A stretch of 64,000 bases of DNA from Euptelea pleiosperma (lineage: Eukaryota; Streptophyta; Magnoliopsida; Ranunculales; Eupteleaceae). The DNA is taken from positions 15,750,248 through 15,814,247 of the forward strand of contig CM068551.1 in NCBI GenBank assembly GCA_035048495.1, in the 5' to 3' direction. The position numbers were made by a program, and so were the translations under genes. How positions within the stretch are numbered: position 1 is the stretch's first letter; every line of letters begins with the position of its first letter. Below, piece by piece: positions 13,101 through 28,100 of this stretch. Below the pieces are notes generated by a model. That model was not told the origin of the DNA. It was given only the letters and a program-made list of their open reading frames with translations, and made no database searches.

Positions 13101-16100
13101 GAGTTAAGTCATCATTGATTATTATTTTAAGCGTTATTCTGAATCTTGTTCATTCAGACCACTTTTGGATGGATGGAGTTTGCAAGCCTTGTAGTTACTA
13201 GAGCTTGGCTCGAGTTGAGGAAGAGATCGTGAAGACTATTAGAGCTTTGGGTCGCGATAAAGGTCTATATCCATTTGGGTTTTCTTAAGCTTTCTACTAG
13301 AGAGGCTGGCACATCATTAAAGAGGACTTCATGGGAATGGTCAGAGAATTTCAAGATAATTTTTCCTTAGGTAGAGCTTCAAATAACACTTTTATTGCTC
13401 TCATTCCTAAGAAAGGGGAGGTAAAAGATATAAAAGATATTTGTCCCATCACTCTATTTGGCAGTATGTACAAGATCCTGGCGAAAACGTTGGTATCCTA
13501 ATTAAAAAAAGTTTTGAGGTCCATTTTTCCTTTCCAAGGTACTTTCTTGAAAGGGCGTCAGATCTTGGATGGTGTTGTAATTGCTAATGAATGTGTGGAT
13601 TCTAGAGTTCTAGAAAGTTTGGGGCAATGTGTTATGCAAAATTCACATTGAGAAAGCCTATGACCATGTCAGTTGGGATTTTGTGGAGTACATGCTTAAA
13701 AGATTGGGGTTTGGTGCAAAGTGGAAGACGTGGATGAGGGTGTGTATTTCCACAACATCGGTTTTCATTTTGGTGAATGGTTCTTTGGCTGGATTCAGCA
13801 GGAGTTTTCGAGGTTTACACCAAGGAAATCCACTCTTTACGTTCTTATTCATTATAGTGACCAAAGCTCTTAGCCATCTTACTCTTAAAGTAGCAGATGG
13901 AGGTCTTATTGACGGCTTTACCATAGGGCAGCAAGGTCTAGCCTTTTTTTTTATAAGTAGTAAGTATGATTAATAAAAGGGGAAAACCCACAAAATACAT
14001 CCTAGGAAGACCTCCAGAGGAGATCCCCACACCAAAGCTATAAACAAATCAAATGGGAGAAGAACTTCCTATCAGCTCCTCCCATCTGAACACAAAAGCA
14101 TCGAAAAAGCATCCTCTAAACTCTGGAGAAGAGAAGGACCAGAGATACAAATATGCTTTGATCCTCAACAGTACCCTAAGGATGTCTTCTTCTATCCCTT
14201 CAAACAAAAGGAAATTCCTCTCTTTCCAAACAGCCCACGTGATGGCAAATGGACGGATGCACCAAATAGAAAAACACGCCTCTAATTTGCAGATGAGATC
14301 ATATTTCTTTGTTCGCCTTATCCATTTCAGCCCTACCACCTGAGATGTGTTCTACGGAGTTTTGAAACAGTTTTGCACCTTCCCATCCCAAAGCGTAGCT
14401 TACATGCTTATACGACAATTGTTAGGGTCCCATAAGCCAATTGTAAGAGGCCATAAGGACTAGTTACTATTAGGTGTTGCTAAGAGTAAGGTTTTTGGAG
14501 TTGGAGATGTGGCCAACATTTCTGAGTTCGCTAGCTATTTGGATTGTTTGTGGGCCATTTTACGTCCTCTTACCTTGGTCTTCCTTTAAGAGCTTCTTAC
14601 AAGTCCAAGGCTATTTGGAACCTCGTGGTGGAAAGATTCGAGCAGAGATTAGATATGTGGAAGAGAGCTTATTTGTCCAGAGGGGGTAAATTAACTCTGA
14701 TTCGCAGCAGCTTAGCAAGTCTCCCCATGTATTTCCAGTCTCTCTTCACTATTGTGGTGTTAGTGGCGAACAAGTTAGAGAAATGGGACAAAGATTTCCT
14801 ATAGAAAGGGATGGAAGATCATCGGAAGTTTCATCTTGTTGAATGGAAAGTGGCATGTAAGCCTCTTGGGGTTGGTGGTCTCAGGCTTAGACCTCTCAAA
14901 GTCGTTAACAAAGCCCTTCTTGGTAAGTGCCTTCGAAGGTTCGCAAGGAGCCTTCTAGTTTATTGAGGTGCATGATTGCTGCTAAGTACGTGTGTAGAGA
15001 TCTTAATTGGGATAATAATGTAGTTTCCTTATCCGATGGTTTGGGATTTTGGAAAGATATCTCCAACGTCTTTGTAGATTTCCATGAGGTACCCGCTACG
15101 AGATTGGTAGAGGGGACAGTTATAATTTTGGATGACTTGTGGTGTGATGACCTTACTTTTAGGCAAGAGTTTTTGGCTTTCTTCGCGTTGTCAATGAACA
15201 AGAATGCTCTTGTTAAAGGTATCATCTCTCGGACCAAGGATAAAGTTGTCTAGTCTGCTCTCTTCCGAAGAAATTAGAATGATTGGGAAGTGAACTCCTT
15301 CGTAAGGTTTCATGAATGCCTCTATGGCTCTGTGATTCATCGCGGAGAACAGGATAGGAGGCTTTGGAGGTGGGATAATGAAGCGGTCTTCGCGGGTAAG
15401 TCATTCTACAAGGAGTTAGTGCATCAAAGCTCCTCGTTTTTCCCAAGCAAAGTTAATTTGGAAGAGCCGGACCACCTCGAAAGTAGCCTTCTTTATTTGG
15501 ACTACTGCCTTGGATAAAATACTTATGGTGGACCATCTTGTGAGCAGGGGTTTTTCTTTTGCCTAACATGTGCTTCTTATGCAAGGACAGTGGTGAATCG
15601 GTGCCTCACATTCTTATACATTGTAAATTCACTATAGCAGTTTGGAATGCTTTCTACCGGCTTTTGGCATGTCTTGCGTGAGACCGGATAAGCTTACGTT
15701 TTCTCCTCATGGGGTGGTCGGGGAGTGCTTTGAATCACAAAGGTCTGATCTTCTGGAAGCTTCTTCTTTTAGCTCTTTGGTGGAACATATGGAAGGAGTG
15801 CAACAATAGGACTTTTGAAGATAAATGGGACCTTGGAATCGGTGATGGTTAAAACCAAGGTCTCAATTTCTTTCTGAGCTTCCACTTGTAAAGATTTTCT
15901 TGCCTTCTCTTTATCTGATAAGTTTTTGCCATTTTGAGGAAATGGCCCAAGGTTTGCTGTAATTTTGGGTTTTTTTAGGGGGTCTTCTTTTTGTTCTCCC
16001 TGATTCTATTTTAGAAGCTTAGTGACTCCCTTTCCTTTGCTTAATGTCTACTCTTTACTTAGAAGCTTAGAGTCTACTCTTTAATTATAAAAATAATTAA

Positions 16101-19100
16101 TCTTTTATCACAAAAACATATTGGCAGCCTGGCAGGAACTCAAGTAACAGTTTACATCACATATGATCTCTTGTCTTCACATTGATATGGTTAGAGTTAA
16201 TTGTTTTCGAAATGTAGACTTTTTAGCATAAAACTTTCTGGATAATAGTATTAATATTAACTGTTTAGTGGTTACCTGCTCTAATCTATACTTACCAGAA
16301 CTCTCATATTTCCTCATCAAATTTTGAAACATACAGGTGAAAATGTGTTACTTGCCCTCACTTCCTCGACATAGAGAGCTTGTCTCTGAACTTGGGCCAA
16401 TCCATGCTAGACTGTCATGCGAAAACTCTATAGCTAAAAGGCATCCTGTATATAAGTGCAACGAAGTGCAGGTTTTTATAGATTCACCCATGCTCAACAG
16501 CTAATGTGTACACTATATGTTTGTTGCATATGTTTTCATTCTTGAAGATTTTGGTTTACTGAAAGCATGAATTGATTTTATCTCATATATTTACAACATA
16601 TTCTCTCCTTTTATGAATGTTCTCTCAGTTTAATAGAGTTTACCTTTGTGGAAAAAACAAAATTAATGTTCGCTTTGGTTTCCATCCAGTACAGCTATCT
16701 GGAATGTTAAAATTTAAAGAGCATTTCATGGCTTGCTATGAACTTTCCTTAACTTCTCTTAGCCAGCCAAGGCATCTTAGGCTCTCTCTCACAGCATCAA
16801 AATATTTCAGCTTTTTACTGATATCTGTATTAAAAAGAAATATGGATTATACTAAACACCACAAAATAACAAATAGGTTATGGTTCAATCATGTCATATA
16901 TGATATGTAGGAAGCAGATCCTTTTTTAATCCACAAATGGTAAGTGTGGTTCCATATAGTTTTATTGGTTTACTGTATGTTGTTTCCTACACAGACTATG
17001 CTCCCTAACAGTAACAGGACAATTATATAAAAGCTGAAATGTGGTGACTGTTTTATTCTAAACCACCTCTAACTCAAAGAATTTTATTGAATGTATCAGC
17101 TGAATGTAATGACAGGAACTTTTATTAAAGTAAATGGAACACAATAAAAACCCTAGGTTTAGGTGTGGGGTTTTCAAGGATTTAGTGACACGTTGACAGT
17201 GTTATGTGAATAGTGCCATTTGAACAGTGTTACGTGAACAGTGGAGAGAAGAAGAGAGAAAATAAGAACTAGGGTAAGAAGCAAACAAGTCACCAAGGGC
17301 TGGCCCAACCACACAAAGGGAGAAACCTCTCTCTCAATTCAAACTTCTGAAATAAAAAATAAAGTTCAGTCTCCATAGGGTTGGCCAATCCTCCCTATAT
17401 ATAACCCCTTAAGTGAAAACATAATGAAAAAACTACTTTACCCTTTTAGTAGCCCTAACTCAACAATGAAGAGAAAAATAGAAATTAATTAAGAACACAT
17501 CAAACATGAAATAATAAATAAAAAATGTCACGCCCCGAGTCCCATGATCAGGAACCTAAGTCGTAAGCAGCACTTGTCCTAAATCCATCTAATGATTCCA
17601 AGACAAACACAACACTCATCTCTACTACCTGCATTCTCACATTCCAATTCATATAATCAGTTTAAATCATTTAATTTTAATGCAGAAGCATTAACCTATT
17701 CATCTATATCTAGGTTTAAATTATTGCCAAAAATAAATGAAGCTATGCAAAATATACCAAAGATAAATAACCAAATAAGATTTATTTAAGAATTATCATG
17801 ATAATATACTGTAATGATAGAGTATAAGGTCCACTGATTTACACATACTCAAGAGCAGAATATACAATTCTAAGGTCTGAAGTATACATTCCTGGGCCCA
17901 TGGCTCCAAAAATACATACACATAATAAAAGACTAACAAAATCACTTATTACGTGTGCCCACACAAAACTCACACCCCGATTGGTCAGAATACTCCTCAA
18001 CGTGAGGAAAATGGCTCCTCAGGAAACTCCTTTGGAAGGGGATATAAGGGGGTGAGCTTTTGTGGAAAAGCTCAGCAAGTAAAAGTGCCTAATTACATGC
18101 TGATAAAAAAACATAAATAAATGCAATAGTTCTAAAGAGTATAATAAATCGGAAACAATCAGCGGAAGCATTAAACATGTAAATCAAATCTCGATAAATA
18201 AAAGCAAACCTGAATATCTCATAGATATCAAAAATGAAGAATAAAAATGTGTGAAATGAAGTCTGATAAATAACATATATGCATGAATGCAGAACAAACA
18301 TCAATACTATTGATAGGCCCAAGTCATAACCTCCTATCCCATAACAGGCGTTATTCATAGGTCTACCAATAAGTATGCAATATAATATCATGTTTATTTC
18401 AAATTATCCACTTTTTAAAGTCGGGAATCTATCCCACAAGTTTAATGGACCACTAGAAATACGAGTAGTTTTTTCAACACCCCAGTCAGGGTCTCAATCA
18501 AACACAACATACAATATATATAGCTCCCAAATTACGTGGCCGGAGTCTGCTATTATTGTCTCCATATTAACCAGCTGGAGTTAACAGTTGATTCATTCGG
18601 TGTTGATCAAACACAACTCATTTTACTTTGAGTCAAACGCCTTTGATACCAACCCATTTCACCGATGGTTAAACGTAACATATTTCTACTTCTGGTCATA
18701 CGTTTTGACCACTACAAGCTTTCTAAGGATTCAAAGAACAATCCAGGGCGACTGCCCACCTACCCTCACGTCTAATAGCCTATCAGGCAAACATGCATAT
18801 TTAATATCCAATCGATCACACAAGTTACACACATATTATCTTTTATTATATGCTCAACGATGTTTAAAATCATACATCAAAACAACAAAGGACCCCCGAA
18901 GGCATCCCTTACAACTAGGAACATATACGAATCATGGAGAAGAGGAATCTCCTAACAGATCATCCCATTTAAACACAAAGGTATCAAAAAGGAACCCTTT
19001 AAATTCTGGTAATGATGAAGACTAGGAAATACAGCAAAGCTTTAACTCTCAACACAACCTTAAAAACTTCCTCTTCTTTCCCTTTCGAAAATACGGCCAT

Positions 19101-22100
19101 TCCTCTCTTTCCAAACTACCCACAAAATAGTGAACGGGAGAATCCGCCAAAGAAATCATCCCTACCCCCTAAAACCCTCCAGCGAGCTCCCTTGGATGAT
19201 ACCTATCACATGTTTTGGAACCACATAGACAATTCCAAAAAGGAGAAAGAAACTTTGCTAAACCTTGAATGTGAATGGACAATGAATAAGCAACTGATCC
19301 ATTGTTTCGGCCTTAGATTTGCACAAGAAACACCTATTTGGCATCATCATCCCCCTTCCGTTTAAATGGTTCACTGTCAAAATCTTGTCTAACACAGTTG
19401 TCTAAATGAAGAACCTCACTTTAGATGGGATAGGAACGTCCCAAACTTGTGAGGCTGGAAACATCCTCTGGTCCACCGACACAATATGAGATAAAAAGGA
19501 CCTAACTGAGAAAATTCCATTGGGATCCCACTTCCAAAGCCTCTTATCCAACTTCGCACCCTGCGTAGGAACCTCCCCAACCCGGGACAAAAAAGAACCA
19601 AGACTATCCATCTCCCAATCATTAATATTTGTCCTGAAATCGAAATTCCAAGAGACAATCTCTTTTCTACTAACAATACAGTCTCAAACCATGGCCCCTT
19701 TGAGATCAGAAAGGTTATACAACAACGGGAAGGTAAGCTAGAGAGATTCCTCACCTCACCAAGGATCCCCCCAGAATCAAATCCTATCTCCCCTCCCTAC
19801 TTTGTACTGAATTCCCCTTCCAAACCTCACTTGATGCCTCGAAATACCCTTCCACAAACCATTCATGTAGGAAGATAGAACCAAATTACTGTCCCACCTT
19901 TCCTTCCTAACCCCAAATTTGCAACCAACTACTCTCTGCCACAAACTAATCTTCCTCTCCAAACCTCCACAACCATTTCCTTAGCAACGCACCATTCATG
20001 TCTCTAATGTAACGAAACCTTAGACCCCCTTTGTCACACCCCTAAATGTTGAGAGTTGTACCCTTTATGTTGTTAGGGACCCTATACATTTTGTAAGGGC
20101 TTTTTAGTCCATTGTATTTCTTATATATATAATGGAGAGTAGGGAGTCATGTTAGTTAACACATGCTCTCTTGAAACCCTAATCTCTTTCTCTAACTATT
20201 CTTCTTCTTCTTACTCTCTTGAAACTCTAACCCTAAATCCAACTTTCAACTCTAAATTCATTATAAAGTCATCTTAATCTTTCACATATCTCGAGGCGTG
20301 ACTTATGCATAAACTATTATACGCGTACAGTGAATAAAAAACGTACAACTTAGTGCAGTGGAAATACACTAGTTAGTTTTTCGCTTTTATTTGTTTTGAG
20401 ACATTTCGTAAGTCATGGGATACCTTCCCTTGTAATGTCATTTAAGATTCATTTTACCACAATTAAAATACAGATAATAAAATACAAAACATCAGAAAAC
20501 TTAAAATACAAAGTATTGCATATCCAGGTTACCACCATTCATACATATACATGAAATTCATGAATACTACTATGCATCTTAATATACAAGAACCTCCATA
20601 ATACATACAGAAGAGTAATCTACATATACAAAAGCAGATATCCCCTATCTCGTTCATTGCATCTGGAACTGAGACTACCAATCTCAAGTCTTAGCCTTAC
20701 CTTTACCTACAATATAATAGGTTGAAAGTACCGTGAGCTAATAAGCCCTGCAAGCACAACCTCAAATGTAGAAAATAAATCACAATATATCTTATTTGAA
20801 ACCATAGATTAATGAAATCAATTATTTAATATCAATAAACTCATAAAATAAATATTTTTCTTTAAAACGCCGAAAAATCTAATCCATTGAAGTACAGTTA
20901 GTCTCATTAGCATCATAGTATATGTGACCTTGAATCACTGGGTCGTTCAGACTACTGATATCGATTTATAGTGCACGGGACCAACACCTCTTGTCCCACA
21001 TTTAGCCTATAAATAGACTCCCTAGAAGTTCACAACTGGTTGTTTCGTTAGGTATCTTCTCTCCGATTGCCCAAACTCATTTTTAAGTATAAATACCCTA
21101 GGAATTACATAAATGCAATAATGTTCATACTTTCAAGAACTAAGTAATCTAGGGAATTACATAAATGTAATACCTTTAAAAACTCGAATACCTAAGGAAT
21201 TACGTAAACGTAATGGCGCCCGCACCATATACTCTGATCAGCTCTGCCTTTTTAAATAAATCTCAATATTGTCTCTAATGTATACCACCCAAGATATCAT
21301 ACAAGTAGGATGTGCCTTTTCCATTTGATTATTGGTGCAAATTAGGGCTGCAACTTGGGTGGGCTCAACCCGAGCCCAACGGATTGAACCCGACATTAGG
21401 GTTGGCTTGGCTTGGCTTTTTTAGAACTTGAGTTGGGTTTGGGCCGGATTTTTGGTACCCCGATCAAATTGGGTTGGGTTAGGGTTGAGGCTTGGCCCAA
21501 CCCGAGCCCGACTTACAAACTGTTTATATATATATATCCACACTACATTTTGGCAAATGCAGCAAGCGATGGATGTTTGTCCTTAGTAACTACAACCTTT
21601 GTGTGATATTGCAAAATGTCATTGAAACTACATTTTGGCATTTTATGTGATCGATTGATAGTGAAAATATCGTATTTTTCTCTAACGATTGTTATTGATT
21701 ATTTCTTTAGTGACTTTTATCATGCATTTGAGTTAATGAACTTTTTCGTTATTATGAAAATATCATGTTTTCTTTCACAAGCTTTGGAAATGAACTTATG
21801 CTATTATTTAATGGTTAGCACAACGGCTATTGTATTGAGCGATAAATTATTTTAATATGAAAAAATTCAACAATATTTCCAACTAATAAAAAAATTAAGA
21901 AATTGACCAACCCGACTAACCCGACCTTGGGTTGGGTTGGGTTGGGTTAGGGTTGACAGCCTTTAAGGTTGGGTTGGGCTAGGGTTGACCTCCAACCCGA
22001 CCCAACCCGCCCGAGTTGCTGCCCTAGTGCAAATCCACATCTTTTGTGAACTCATATCAACATAACTCTTTTAAGGTCCTTAGGGTCCAATTACTAGGGT

Positions 22101-25100
22101 CTTTAGGATCCATTCAGTCAAAATGCCTTTAAAACATACATTTTTCCAACCATTGTAAAAACCCATTTATCAATGAAATTTTAAGCATCTACGGTCTTGA
22201 ACAAGTGTATTTGATCAAAATGAAGGTGTACATAAGTTTCTGGTCAATTCGGAGAAGTCAATCAACCCATGGTGTGTTCTAAATACCCAAAAAAACTACA
22301 CATAACATGAGTTCTAAAACACCCAATAATGAATGGGTTACAAATCACCAAAAACCTACCCATTCATGAGTGACAAACCACCCAAAATCAATCCCCTTTT
22401 ATGGGTTACAAACCACCCAAAACCAACCCATACTTATGGGTGTACAACCCAGAAATCAGTTACCTATTCTTGGGTATAAACCAAAAATAGTCCCCTATTC
22501 ATAGGTGTTACAACCCTGAAATCAGTCTCCTATTTATGGGTTATAAACCAAAAATAATCTCATATTTATGGGTTATAAACTACCCAAAATCAACCATACT
22601 CTCATGCCTTTTGTGAAAGAAAAGAAGAGTAAACATGCTTTTCATAAAGAAATTTACAAAGAAGAGTACACATGCTTGTTTTAAAACAAAATAAAGTTAT
22701 AATCTCTTTAAATTTCAAAGGTTAACACAACTATAGGTTAACTCATTCTTATCCTTTTAAATAACAGAGGAGAATAAGATAAAACATGCATTTTAGGGAT
22801 GAATTTCAAAGAGGGGAAGGATGTACTTACCGTTGTTATCAGAAACGTGAACCCTAGCTTTCTCTGATTCTCTTCCTCTTTTAGTATATTAATCTCCTTC
22901 TCAAGATGACCACTTTCCTCTCCTAAGGTTCCTTCCAAGTTCCAATTCCTTCTTTCCCTCTCTATTTTTCAGTTTCTCTCTCTAGGGTTTCTTTCTCTCT
23001 CTTACATGTCTCTCTCTAGGTCCAACAATACCAAGTGTCAAAGTGGAGAGAGAGCTCATTTATAGGCTTTCAAGCCACTAACTAGAGTGTATAAGCTTAC
23101 AGTCAAGTTAGTGCAAGTCAAACTTGATTTTTTACAATATCTAGATATTTTGGAATATTTTACTCGTGTCTCCCGATGGACTATTTAGTGCACATTGTCC
23201 TTGTTGTGCTCACGTTTGAGTCCAGTTATGTTTCTAATATTCTCCGAGTCTGTATTTTACAATAATAATTTTCGGAGTCCCGAATGGTATAATACGCGTA
23301 TTCGTGAAAAGTGTTGAAATATGCAAGAAAACTTAAATTTCTAAAAGTTTCATGAATAGTCAAATAATTATACTAATATTCTTCAACAGTTAATAGTGAA
23401 AATTATACACGCATCAGAGGTAAAATAATAAATTTCATTTATATAGTGAAGGACTAGTCAGATACACACCATGTGTCCCTCTGATCATAGGGGTTAGTAC
23501 ACCCTTCTTCCTTAGGCTTGCAGATTTTCTCCCACTCCGCTAGGTGAAACTTGTAGATATCTTGTTTCCCTTGCCACAAACTCTCTCATCAGCTTTTCCA
23601 AACCATTCACCACTAAATTCCCCTTCCAAACCATCAGCTTCTCCCAAATTTTGTTTTTAACTGGAATTTCACTATGTGATTTCGTGGGAATTCAAATGAG
23701 GGGTATTTCCTTATTTTTATTAAATGACTTAAAATAACAAGTAGTGAATAGAGGAATAACCTTCTGAATAAATAAAAAAACAAAATTTCTGAGAACAATT
23801 TTCAGTTTGTTCGAACCAACTCTAACTGGTTCGAACGAATGTGAACCCAGAATCAAAATTTAAATTTTTGCTATGAATGGACACCAAAATGCATATAAAC
23901 TTCTACAAAGATTTTTCTTATCTCTAAACAACATTTAAAGCTAAAATTTCTAGCAAAAACAGATCTCTATAATCGTACTAAAATTCTACTAAACTATAAA
24001 TTTAGGGGATTTTTGACATACCCCCCCATGTTATCTTTAAAATTTGACATACCCCCCCCCCCCCCCCCCCCCCATAATTTGAAAAAGCTGACATACCCCC
24101 CTATGACTCGGTCCACTGTCATTTGACCAGTGTTGACTCGAGTTGACTACCTAATTTTGTATTAAATGGCAAAAATGCCCTTGTCTTCAACGTTAAAACA
24201 AGGGTTTGGGCCAAAACCCTAACCCCAAATCAAACGGGTGTGGTGGACAGCCAGCCAAGAGATTCCAATGGGTTGGCTGCCCATCACTGGCGACCAACCC
24301 ACCGGAGTCTCATGGCCAAGTGGCCACCACTTTGGCAATAATTTAAAACCCAAGGTTAAAAAAAAAAAAAAAAAAAAAAGCGAAGCATACAATTTTAGTT
24401 TTAAATTTTTCATTAACAAAAATGAATAATAAGACAAAGCAATTTATATTTTAAGCTTTTGAGATGTGGATTTTGGAAAGATGGGTTCTCCCAATTTTAA
24501 AATTTAATTCTACAATAAAATCCATAAAAAAAATCCCATTCGTTCATGAGTTTTATTTATTTTTTGGAGTTTTTTCTTCTCAATATTGGTTTAATTCATC
24601 AAAAAACCAAAAAAAAAAAAACTCGAGTTTACCAACATGGGTTTTAATTTTTATTTTTAATCTCCTCTTTTCATGCTTGATTTGGGGTATGGGTTTTGGC
24701 TTAAACCCTAAACCCAAACCCTTGATCTAATGTTGAAGACAAGGGCACTTTCGTCCTTTAATACAAAATTAGGTAGTCAACTCAGGTCAACACTGGTCAA
24801 ATGACAGTGGACTGAGTCATAGGGGGGTATGTCAGCTTTTTCAAATTGTGGGGGGGCATGTCAAATTTTAAAGATAACATGGGGGGTATGTCAAAAATTC
24901 CCTAAAATTTAAACACAACTCAACATAATTCATGCAGTAAAATTTCATGGATATATCAATTAAATTTTAATAGGAATTTAATTTTTGATTTATAGCATGA
25001 GAGAGCAAAGTGGTAAATTCCCATTCAAAGAGACCCAAATGTCTCTTGCGTGCAACACACTCCATTTGTCACCATAAATTTTGATAAAGTGCATCACAAG

Positions 25101-28100
25101 CAACTTAATAAAATGAAATGGTGATTAGGTGTATGAAATGCACAGTAGTAAAATAAAACCAAATGTTTTGAGCAAAAAGTAGGTCTTACAAGATCAAATT
25201 GGACTATTAGATCGGATAGATGAGATCAAAAGAAAATATACTACAATGTGTTCTCATAGGTTACAGTTTCAACATGTAACTCAAGGGAACACAAGTCAGA
25301 AAGGCATCTGGGTTTTACGCCTTGATATACAACAGAAACCTGAACAAGGTCCCGAAAATGACAGAAAATTTTCAAACTGTGCAAAGGATATTATCAAGGC
25401 TAATACTCACTTCGGATCACCAAAACAGACAAGTGATCAGAGGTAAGGCTAGTCGAAAGAGTCAGAAAAAAAAAAAAAAAAAAACTTATGACTATGATCT
25501 CTAAGCTTGAGTGGCAACTCCTTGTAGGTTTCCCCTGGTCAAAGTCAACACACTGACTTTAACCAGAAAACCCAATCTACACACTACAAAAATATCCTCA
25601 AACAGTTGATAGATGGAGACCTTCTGCTTCTGCAATTGATCTCAAACTTTGAACACTATTAGGGGGCGTTTGGCAACACAAAAATAAGTAACTTATTGAC
25701 TTTTATAAGCCAAAAAGTTAAAAAGTTAGTTTGGATGTGTTTCATATTTTAACTTTTGAAAAGTTAAAAATTAACATAAAACTGAAGCTAAAATTTTTAG
25801 CTTTTGACTTCTAAGAGAAATAACTTCTCAAAAATTAGAATCCCTCCGACATTTAAATTTCTATGACTTTTTTGGAGGTAAAAAATCAACTTATAACTTC
25901 TACTACAAGTAGAAGTGCTTTTACTTCTCGTTCCCAAACGCCCCCTTAGTAGACCCATAGGACTACCTCATCTCCAAAAATCAGGCCAATCCAATGGTTG
26001 GATGTTGAGTTATTAACTACTGTTCAGACCCCAATTTCTGTGGCTGCACATAACTGAAAAAAGTCAATAACTATCCCCTCTTTTTATTTCGTTTCTTACG
26101 TTTAGCCTTTTAGGAATAGTTTTGGCAGTTGTATTTGCATCATTTATTAGGCATTTTTAGAAATTGAGACATTCACACTTGAGTAAATTGTAAAACAAAA
26201 TTCCAAATAAACATATTATATGTTTATATTTTCACTTGAGTCAGACACTTGGTCTGAATTTTGTTAGCACAAATTCATAGGTGCTTGCAGTTCGGACATA
26301 TTTAACTTCAATATTGAAGTTGGCAGTTGAATTCAGAAGTTCTGCTAGTAAATTCTATTGTTAGACTTTACTGGATTTTAACATCAACTACAGTTTGAGG
26401 TGGTTTGATAAAATTCGTGTAAATTCGAAAACTATATCTTCTGTTTCTTAGACTCTTGAAAGGTGCCCAGATCTTTTGTTTATTTTTAATTTTGGATTGT
26501 ACAAGGCTTACCAATATATATAGGGATCTATGTTGCATTGATATGGGTACGACTATTAGAGTCCGACAAGGGTGCGAAGTGTTTGATTCAGCAAACCTTG
26601 AAAAATAAGATCCGTGGACTTGGCAGTTTACTTAAAATAATGTGAAAAGAGTAATTTTTTATATATAATAATGCAGATTATAGTGGATAGTGTGATAGGA
26701 TATCAAATGGTTTGTATAATATACTTATAAACAAGAGAATACAATTATTAATGTTATATTTGTCGCATAAAAAACTTCTATTGTAAAAGGTAGAACACAG
26801 AACCTACGGAAAATTGTCAATTGGTACCTTGCAAGTAAGGAAAGAAAAATAGAACAAAATTTGTTGTCGCACCAGAATCCATAAAGAATAGAATATGTAA
26901 ATATTATATTTGTTTAAGAAAAACTTTTATTGTAAAAGGTAGAAGTAGAACTCATACCTATGGAAAATTGTCAATTAGTACCTTGCAAGGAAAGTGAAGT
27001 AAAACAAAATTTAGAAGTGTCGCTTCAGAATCCGTATCGTGTCGGAGTCCAAAACATTTCCAAAACTGTTACTTTGCCTGTTTAGAAGAATCCATATACA
27101 TAGGGATGGAGGCTTTTCTAAAGGCAGGTCTGTAATATACAAATATTCTATATTTCTTTTAGAATTGCATTTTGAAGGTTTTCTAGTACCTTATACCAAA
27201 GGAATTTCATCAGCATCATATGTATTCATGTGCATCTCATCCCTTTAATTTAATTCCTTTTGGCAATAACTTCTTTATATGATTTTTTTAGGCTGAAGCT
27301 GCTGGACAATTTTTGAATGTCATGAGGTGCTACTTGGAGTCACTTTGTTCAGATTTGCGGTCTCATACAATCACTAGTGTACAATCAAACAATGACAGGG
27401 TTAGCAAAATCTTAGTCATTAATTACATTGCACCCTCTTGCTTTCTTAGATCAGTGCAATGTAGCTACCAGTTAGCAATCATCTCTTATTTTATTGCCAA
27501 GGGTTGCCTTCAAAGTTTTACATTTCTCCATTATCACATGTGGCTGCTGGTTACCTTTTCAGGTTTCATTACTTCTTAAGGATAGCTTTATTGACTCCTT
27601 TCCTAGTAGGGACCGACCATTTATTAAGGTATTCTACATCCCATAATTTTTCTTCAGAGTTTGCATCTTTTCTTGTTTTCTTCTAATTCTTTTAGACAGC
27701 TAGAAAACACATGAAGAATCTGCCCATCCGGTGTTGCTATGCTCACAAACACAAAGTAAAAAATCAGAAAAGAGAGACAAAGGGAGATGTTCATTAATGG
27801 TGATGAATATGGATTAAGTAAAGGGACCTCGTGCTGGTCTAGCTTCAGCTCGGGACAAGATGGCAGTGGACCTAGTGCTGAACATTGTTGCAGAGGGTGG
27901 CGACGTGTTCCGGTGTTGGGTCGTCGGTCACACGGTCGGCTGGAAAACTCTTACAAAAGAGGGGAGGATCTCAAGCTCTGCTCTCTATAAAATTCTTCCA
28001 TAAATAACCAAAAGTTCTCCTCTCTCCCTGGTAGTAACTATTTATACTTAACCCTAAAGAGTTAGGATTAGGGTTACATGAATTGATCCCATAACGCCCT

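Larger units (their letters stand above)
11576..16336 (+). other. DENN intron d-e
   Basis: 4.8-kb intron. The part 11840-12330 has repeated ATTCGGxAAAATTC-like words resembling a degraded MITE, without clear ends. Then come a dispersed repeat (12643-13010), a + strand LINE (13150-16090) and a nested minus-strand LINE end. Confidence 0.7.
16472..27291 (+). other. DENN intron e-f (10.8 kb)
   Basis: Largest visible DENN intron. It holds LTR-like stretches, a LINE fragment, hAT, Mutator-like and Tourist MITEs and a dispersed repeat, listed separately. Stretches 16472-17190, 22035-24000 and 24903-25660 are AT-rich without coding signal. At 22290-22590 a short word (ATGGGTTACAAACCACCC-like) recurs about every 30-60 bp. 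Confidence 0.75.

Noticed and set aside
24238..24429. Open frames in the Mutator-like MITE
   Set aside because: They read through inverted-repeat arms and a poly-A run; both strands give similar frames, as expected from palindromic sequence.
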